Position numbers and translations under genes: made by a program. From NCBI GenBank assembly GCA_022701365.1, contig JAKUHH010000024.1, positions 1 to 11,898 on the forward strand: a DNA stretch of 11,898 nt, given 5' to 3'. Positions within the stretch are counted from its first letter, which is position 1; every line of letters begins with the position of its first letter. The notes under the pieces were generated by a model. The model saw only the letters and a list, made by a program, of their open reading frames with translations, was not told the DNA's origin and ran no database searches. Source of the DNA: Mycocentrospora acerina (taxonomy: Eukaryota > Ascomycota > Dothideomycetes > Pleosporales). Below, piece by piece: positions 8,208 to 11,898 of this stretch.

Positions 8208-8208
8208 N
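8208..8208. other. Undetermined base (N) at the junction of the tandem copies
   Basis: A single N lies between the two 227-bp copies, followed by T. A lone N exactly at a repeat junction suggests a collapsed or bridged assembly gap, so the true spacing and copy number are uncertain. Confidence 0.8.
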
Positions 8209-8209
8209 T

Positions 8210-8436
8210 ACTAGTATTAATTAAGGAGTGTAATTAGACTATAAGGCCCTTAGTGCAAAGAATAAAAGGAGAAAAGAAATATAGTCTTTTAAATAAGTTT
8301 AAGAGACTAAGGTTTAATAAGTTATAATAGTTTAGGTCTAGGAAGGGAGGTCCTCTTAGGTGTTTCTATTTCTTGTCTAATCTTCTTCTTAGTTAAAGTC
8401 TTCTTCTAATTCTTAAATATCTTTATTAAAGTATTT
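8210..8436 (-). repeat. 227-bp tandem duplication in element B, right copy
   Basis: Right member of the pair, continuous on the minus strand with the gag zinc knuckle in the same frame. It reads YFNKDI, a stop, ELEEDF, a stop, EED: an acidic segment common after the knuckle of fungal Gag proteins. It retains G at several places where the left copy has A, and the left copy retains C at others. Confidence 0.9.
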
Positions 8437-9770
8437 AAACTTAATCTTCTATACTTAAAGCAAAGGATACTTACTTATAAAGTGTCTTAGCTTACTATAG
8501 TTATAGCAATTACTTAGAGTAGAATCTCTTACAGGACTAAGAGTCTTAGATATAGGCTAAGAGGAAAGTAAAAGTTAAGGTTATATTTAGATATAGAGGT
8601 TTACTTATTAGTATAAATTATAGTTTATTTTTAGTAGAGACCTCTAAATTAGACTTAAATAAAGTTAACTTAGTTTATATATTATACAGATTATACTTCT
8701 TGTAGTTAAGATTAAAAGATAGTTCCTTTATTCTATATTAAACACTATTAGGTGTTTAACTATAAGCTTAAAGGAGTTATTTTATTATTACTTAAATCTA
8801 AAGCTAAGTATCTGCAAGGTTAGTATAATCTTTGTCTATAAGTAGTAAAACTATTCTAATTTAGGTACTTATCCTCTAATAGCAGCACTAAGGAACTGTA
8901 CTTTAAAAGTAAAGAAGGTTTCTATCTTATCTATATAGAGTTTATTAAAAGCAGCTTAGCTCTTAGCTCTCTTATTTCTTATAATAAAATAAGACTTATG
9001 TAGGTTAATTATATCTTCTATAATCTTAAAATATTAGATAAGGTATTAGATAGGTATTAAGGCTCTAAGTACTCCTTAGCTAGGCTAGAAGTATATCTCT
9101 AGACTAACACTATACAGGCGTGCTTACTCTAATAGTAGTTTACATTAATTTCTAATTAGTCTTAGATTAAGGCTTACTATTAGTAAAAAGTTAAGTTATA
9201 ACAATTATTAAGGACTTTAATAGTAGGTGTTCTTTTAGATAGTTTTATATATATAGTATTATTAATTAAAATCTTAGACTAGAACCTTAAAAGTTAAAGT
9301 TATTCTAAAAGAGTTAGTAGTAATTTAGTGCTAAGTAAAAGATAGTCTAAAGTAATTATAGCTTACTATAGTTCCTAGATTTCTGTATAAAGCTAGTCTA
9401 CTAGTTAAGCTAAGTCTTCTTTTTTTTAGTCTAAATCTAGTATAGGTTCTGCACTAGTTCTTACTAGATTAAAGGATAAAGTAAGATTAGATACCTTTGC
9501 TATTACTCTTAAGGTTAAGCCTTAAGTATATACTAATCTCTAAGTTAGTTCTTTTAAACTTAAAGAGATAGTAGCAAATATTAGAGTTAGGTCTAATTCT
9601 GCTAGGTTCTTAATAGTCTTTAAGTTTCTACCTTAGTATAATCTTATATAGCTATTCTAAAGTAATCCTAATATAGTAGTCTAAGAAGTTCTAAACTTAA
9701 AGGCTTTAGTTATTAAGAAATTATAGAGATTCTAGCTATAATAAAATACTAAATATAATAGTATAGTTTT
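8437..9770 (-). pseudogene. gag: Element B gag relic with degraded zinc knuckle
   Basis: The minus-strand frame (codon starts at coordinates divisible by three) reads as Gag once TAA/TAG are treated as former Gln/Trp/Arg codons. Upstream it shows CKLLLE (about 9125-9140), LRALIPI (about 9055-9075), IIEDIINLHKSYFIIRNKRA (about 9025-8970), AFNKLYIDKIETFFTFKVQFLSAAIRG (about 8955-8870) and FYYLWTKI-like sequence after a stop. A Ser/Pro/Gln-rich linker (PISKTLSPVRDS) precedes a zinc knuckle at complement 8508-8467 that reads C-x2-Y-x4-H-x4-Y, with the second and last Cys changed to Tyr and the His kept. Gag would form the particle shell and bind element RNA. The N-terminal limit is uncertain: nothing between about 9200 and 9770 could be assigned securely, and no start codon can be trusted. 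Not functional. Confidence 0.75.
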
Positions 9771-9839
9771 AATTAGTTCTAAATTAAATAAGTCCTAGAC
9801 ATAATCTAAATAAAATAAGTAGTAATATTATTTAGAGGC

Positions 9840-10159
9840 TGTTACTAGCTAGGATAAGTTTTTCTATATAATATAATAACGCAAGTTATAAGAGAGTAAT
9901 CTAAATAGAGTCTAAAGTGTCTACTACTAGGTATATAAGAGTGCTAGGACTAGAAGGTAAACTAAAGATACTATTCTCTATACTTATAGGTCTTGTATAA
10001 AAGGATACAGAAAAACTACTCTATAAAGCTACACAGACTGCCCCCCTTATATATACCTTCCTAGGGTTATCATCTAAGGCGAGTATGAATCAGGTGGCTA
10101 TCGGATGGTTGTCGGTTGACTCAGGGGTAATGATATGATGTGACGTTGTGAACGTTACA
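9840..10159 (-). repeat. Probable 5' LTR of element B
   Basis: On the minus strand it starts TGTAACGTTC at 10159 and can end AGTAACA at 9840, giving TG...CA termini and about 320 bp. It has a TATA-like motif about 105 bp in and lies directly upstream of the gag relic. Only one copy is in the window, so the limits cannot be confirmed by alignment. The first ~105 bases (10055-10159) are GC-balanced and retain CpG and TCA/TGG sites, whereas the remainder is AT-rich and mutated. Confidence 0.5.
10046..10055 (-). promoter_or_regulatory. TATA-like element in the element B LTR
   Basis: The minus strand reads TATATATAAG followed by six G residues. It lies at the downstream end of the unmutated GC-rich block (10056-10159), which would be U3, a plausible position for an LTR promoter driving minus-strand transcription. 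Function is inferred. Confidence 0.4.
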
Positions 10160-10396
10160 CTTAGGCCTTGTGCCCTTGCAAACTCTAAATTACACACTCT
10201 AAATTTAACTACCTTTACACTACTAATATAAGAGTATATAGTTCTAATATTTCTGCTAATTATTTACTAAATTTTAAGTTGTTAGATTACTAATATAATA
10301 AGATAATTGCAGCTATTAAGGCTAGCGTAGGGATATGCAAAGTTAAGGCTTAGTTTAATATGTAGCATTGCACTATGCACCATATAATTATTTTTC
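10160..10396. other. Spacer between element B LTR and LINE tail, no gene seen
   Basis: AT-rich sequence without readable coding similarity on either strand. It contains a small imperfect repeat, TAAATTACACACTCTAAATTTAAC, at about 10187-10210. It holds the junction between element B and the LINE 3' end; I could not find a poly-A or short-repeat tail marking the exact LINE end, nor a target duplication for element B. Confidence 0.5.
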
Positions 10397-10402
10397 TTTA
10401 TT
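10397..10402 (-). promoter_or_regulatory. Possible polyadenylation signal of the LINE (AATAAA)
   Basis: The minus strand reads AATAAAG within TATAAATAAAGAAAAATAATT, about 490 bases downstream of the ORF2 relic stop. The position fits a LINE 3' end, but AATAAA is frequent by chance in AT-rich DNA. Confidence 0.25.
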
Positions 10403-10620
10403 TATATTGCATTAATCTATCTAACTAGCTATACTAAATACAATAATGTCTATACAGACATTAGTCTATAAGGCGCTGTTTTTACTCTTAGGCTAAGCTC
10501 TCTTTTTCTAGAGCCTTAGAAGCCTAGTTAAACAGTAGTAGTGCTCTTACTACGTAGCTTGCTAATAATAAGTTATTCTAAAGCAGGTCTATTTCGTTGT
10601 AGTAGGCCTTTAGGTTAAGG
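10403..10620 (-). other. LINE 3' untranslated region (putative)
   Basis: Minus-strand sequence downstream of the minisatellite and upstream of the possible polyadenylation signal. No coding similarity was found. It contains a perfect 7-bp stem with a 4-base loop at 10445-10462 and a moderately GC-rich patch (about 10480-10620). Assignment to the LINE rests on orientation and adjacency only. Confidence 0.35.
10445..10462. repeat. Perfect short inverted repeat (7-bp stem, 4-base loop)
   Basis: AATGTCT-ATAC-AGACATT can fold into a hairpin on either strand. It lies in the putative LINE 3' untranslated region, about 45 bases upstream of the AATAAA on the minus strand. Some LINE reverse transcriptases recognise a 3' stem-loop; whether this one served that role is unknown. 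Confidence 0.45.
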
Positions 10621-10667
10621 CTCCTGCAGCTGGCAGCTATCTAGGCTGTTGCTATTTGTTGTTTTTG
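10621..10667. repeat. Direct repeat flanking the minisatellite, left copy
   Basis: Starts CTCCTGCAGCTGGCAGCTAT and matches 10900-10946 over about 45 bases with mainly transition differences and a one-base gap. On the minus strand it resembles the last codons of the LINE ORF2 relic (IATA, a stop, then CTGCAGGAG sequence). The two copies bracket the minisatellite at a spacing of 279 bases. Confidence 0.75.
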
Positions 10668-10675
10668 TGTGTTGT

Positions 10676-10880
10676 AGAGGCCTCTTGCTAGGCCCCTGTT
10701 GCACGTTGTTTGCAGGCTATTGCTAGCCCTCTGTTGCACGTTGTCGTGGCCTGTTGGTGGCCCCCTGTTGCGCGTTGCAGAGGCCTGTTGATAGGCCCCT
10801 GTTGCATGTTGTCGTGGCCTGTTAGTAGCCCCCTGTTGTGCGTTGCAAAGGCCTATTGCTAGGCCCCTGTTGCACATTGT
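10676..10880. repeat. GC-rich minisatellite, six units of 34 bp
   Basis: Six head-to-tail units at 10676-10709, 10710-10744 (35 bp), 10745-10778, 10779-10812, 10813-10846 and 10847-10880. Each contains a GGCC...CCCCTGTTGC core followed by a GTTG-like end. Units 3 and 5 (starting CGTGGCCTGTT) alternate with 4 and 6 (starting AGAGG or AAAGG), giving a 68-bp higher-order period. GC content is far above the surroundings and TGG/CGTGG sites remain, so the array is much less affected by RIP. A 78-codon open frame on the minus strand (10877-10641) is a by-product: 34 is not divisible by three, so the frame rotates and no repeated peptide results. Confidence 0.93.
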
Positions 10881-10899
10881 AATATCTTCTAGTCTAGAG

Positions 10900-10946
10900 C
10901 TCCTGCAGCTAGCAGCTACCTAACTGTTACTATTTCTGTTTTTTGC
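10900..10946. repeat. Direct repeat flanking the minisatellite, right copy
   Basis: CTCCTGCAGCTAGCAGCTAC and following bases, part of the LINE ORF2 C-terminal relic on the minus strand. Compared with 10621-10667 it carries A where the left copy has G at several positions (CTAGC against CTGGC), so it has taken more mutation hits. Confidence 0.75.
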
Positions 10947-11332
10947 AGAAACTTAAGCAGTGCTGTTTGCCCTGCTTTAGTATTAGAGATAGCAGCTAAT
11001 ATTAGCTTACTTATCTCTTTCTGTATTTATTTTCTCTCTAGATTGTAGTATTTATAATATAAAAGTAAGTACTTAGGTATTTGTAATGTATTGCAACTAC
11101 TAAAATATGCTTCTTTTTTATTTTTGCTAATTACTCTAGAAAAAGCTTTAAAAAGCCTTTTCTTAGCTTAAGCTAATTATAAGCTGCTATAAATTACTTA
11201 AGAAATAGTAAAGGCTTATCTTTAAGAGTATCCTTAGGTTACCTTTTAGTACTACTATTATAGCTTTTACTTCTCTCTTTTTTTTAGCTTATTACTTGCT
11301 TTTTTACTATTATAAAGTTATTTCTTCTTTTA

Positions 11333-11576
11333 GCTTTTTATTTAGATAGCTTAAAGTAGTAGTAACCTCTTCTATAATTATATGCTTTAGGCCTGCTTTA
11401 GCTAGCCTATTAGTATAGTTATTTCCTTTAATTTTTTAGTAGCTTAGAATCTACTTAAAATCTACTCTATTTTATTATTATACTAGTGTCTTACATAGCC
11501 TAGTAATTAAATAGCTAATTTTTTATCTTTTTTTTAATACAGTGCTTTGCAGTCTTTTTAGAGCTGCTTAGCTGTC

Positions 11577-11580
<4 letters not shown>
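11333..11580. repeat. Exact duplicate segment, first copy (LINE RNase H part)
   Basis: From GCTTTTTATTTAGATAGC to CTGTCTATA this stretch is, base by base by eye, identical to 11612-11859. No other repeat pair in this window is identical; all others have diverged by many transitions. Confidence 0.93.

Positions 11581-11610
<30 letters not shown>
11580..11610 (+). repeat. Homopolymer run of 31 A
   Basis: The run abuts the point where the minus-strand RNase H frame should continue upstream, so it truncates coding sequence rather than forming a LINE tail. A true tail would lie at the other end of this minus-strand element. It is followed directly by N. Confidence 0.9.
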
Positions 11611-11611
11611 N
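11611..11611. other. Undetermined base (N) between identical copies
   Basis: A single N separates the poly-A from a second, identical copy of the preceding segment. This pattern is typical of two contig ends placed side by side with a one-base gap. Confidence 0.8.
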
Positions 11612-11855
11612 GCTTTTTATTTAGATAGCTTAAAGTAGTAGTAACCTCTTCTATAATTATATGCTTTAGGCCTGCTTTAGCTAGCCTATTAGTATAGTTA
11701 TTTCCTTTAATTTTTTAGTAGCTTAGAATCTACTTAAAATCTACTCTATTTTATTATTATACTAGTGTCTTACATAGCCTAGTAATTAAATAGCTAATTT
11801 TTTATCTTTTTTTTAATACAGTGCTTTGCAGTCTTTTTAGAGCTGCTTAGCTGTC

Positions 11856-11859
<4 letters not shown>
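11612..11859 (-). pseudogene. Second copy of the LINE RNase H fragment, probable assembly duplicate
   Basis: Identical to 11333-11580, encoding on the minus strand the same RNase H relic (IDS, a stop, AALKRLQ through the GNNYTNRLAKAG-type block) and again ending in a long A run. Real duplicates in a genome with strong RIP should differ, so I regard it as the same locus represented twice. If real, it would be a very recent segmental duplication that escaped mutation. Confidence 0.7.

Positions 11860-11898
<39 letters not shown>
11859..11898 (+). repeat. Terminal homopolymer run of 40 A
   Basis: The window ends in A only. It starts at the same sequence position as the run at 11580-11610 in the identical copy, consistent with a sequencing or assembly stop at a contig end. 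Confidence 0.9.

Larger units (their letters stand above)
7697..10159 (-). mobile_element. Element B, 5' part: Ty3/gypsy retrotransposon interrupted by element A
   Basis: A minus-strand LTR retrotransposon relic. From right to left it has a probable 5' LTR (10159-9840), gag (about 9770-8437), a duplicated linker (8436-7981), a short unassigned stretch (7980-7702), then element A, then the RT at 1195-45. Gag zinc knuckle, gag core and RT all have codon starts at coordinates divisible by three on the minus strand, which supports a single original element. The 3' part (RNase H, integrase, 3' LTR) is not in the window. It is heavily mutated and cannot be functional. It must be older than element A, which inserted into it. 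Confidence 0.8.
10889..11580 (-). pseudogene. LINE (Tad1/I-like) ORF2 C-terminus: RNase H and CCHC motif, RIP-degraded
   Basis: Minus-strand relic. Immediately at the poly-A edge it reads IDS, a stop, AALKRLQSTVL (from about 11579), then SYLITRLCKTLV, NRVDFK, a stop, IL, and KIKGNNYTNRLAKAGLK (to about 11380). This is the RNase H pattern D-S-x-A-A-L ... W-I-P ... G-N-D-x-A-D-x-L-A-K, with both Asp of the second block changed to Asn. Farther on, one frame over, KAFSRVISKNKKEAYFSSCN is followed by a TPKHLLL-like block reading IPKYLLLYYKY (about 11150-11050). This resembles the C-terminal Cys/His motif of fungal LINEs with C and H turned to Y. The tail EISKLILAAISNTKAGQTAL and TEIVTV lead to TAG at 10889-10891. 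The frame change between the domains implies an indel. The upstream endonuclease and RT are missing because the sequence ends in poly-A. Confidence 0.8.

Noticed and set aside
10641..10877. 78-codon open frame on the minus strand over the minisatellite
   Set aside because: It exists because the array is GC-rich with few stops. The 34-bp unit is not a multiple of three, so no periodic peptide is encoded, and it is out of frame with the LINE ORF2 relic.
11580..11898. Poly-A runs as a LINE or mRNA tail
   Set aside because: The LINE is on the minus strand, so its tail should lie near 10200-10400; these runs interrupt the RNase H frame at its upstream side.
1..11898. CRISPR array, tRNA, rRNA, or bacterial-type operon
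   Set aside because: No spaced identical repeats other than the contiguous minisatellite, no cloverleaf or rRNA motifs recognised, and all coding traces are eukaryotic retroelements.

Overview
This window looks like a repeat-filled, AT-rich heterochromatin block from a filamentous fungus, most likely an ascomycete with repeat-induced point mutation (RIP). I see no intact host gene. Almost everything readable is retrotransposon coding sequence in which CAA/CAG/TGG codons have become TAA/TAG and GAY codons have become AAY. The differences between duplicated copies are nearly all C/T or G/A transitions. The species cannot be determined from the sequence.

Layout: (1) Bases 1-1200 hold, on the minus strand, the reverse transcriptase part of a decayed Ty3/gypsy element (element B). 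(2) Bases 1201-7696 hold a structurally complete but dead Ty3/gypsy chromovirus on the plus strand (element A). It has two 488-bp LTRs, a 5-bp target duplication (ATAAT), gag, and a pol with protease, RT, RNase H, integrase and chromodomain, followed by a polypurine tract. (3) Bases 7697-10159 resume element B on the minus strand: a linker with a diverged 227-bp tandem duplication, gag with a zinc knuckle, and a probable 5' LTR. Element A therefore sits nested inside B, between B gag and B RT. (4) Bases 10160 to the end hold, on the minus strand, the 3' part of a LINE (Tad1/I-like): RNase H, a C-terminal CCHC motif, a GC-rich 34-bp minisatellite next to the ORF end, and a putative 3' UTR. The last ~290 bases are an exact copy of an earlier stretch, joined through poly-A and a single N, and look like an assembly artefact.

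The most informative signals concern the mutation process and element biology. By eye, TCA/CCA and their complements TGA/TGG are absent from the whole interior of element A, while ACA/GCA persist. The fate of each catalytic Asp/Glu codon follows the base before it. The two LTRs of element A show opposite mutation polarity in their outer and inner parts. Element A also carries a candidate self-priming primer-binding site complementary to the predicted RNA start. A short antisense reading frame between chromodomain and polypurine tract is unexplained.

All positions and comparisons were made by eye, without alignment software or database searches.
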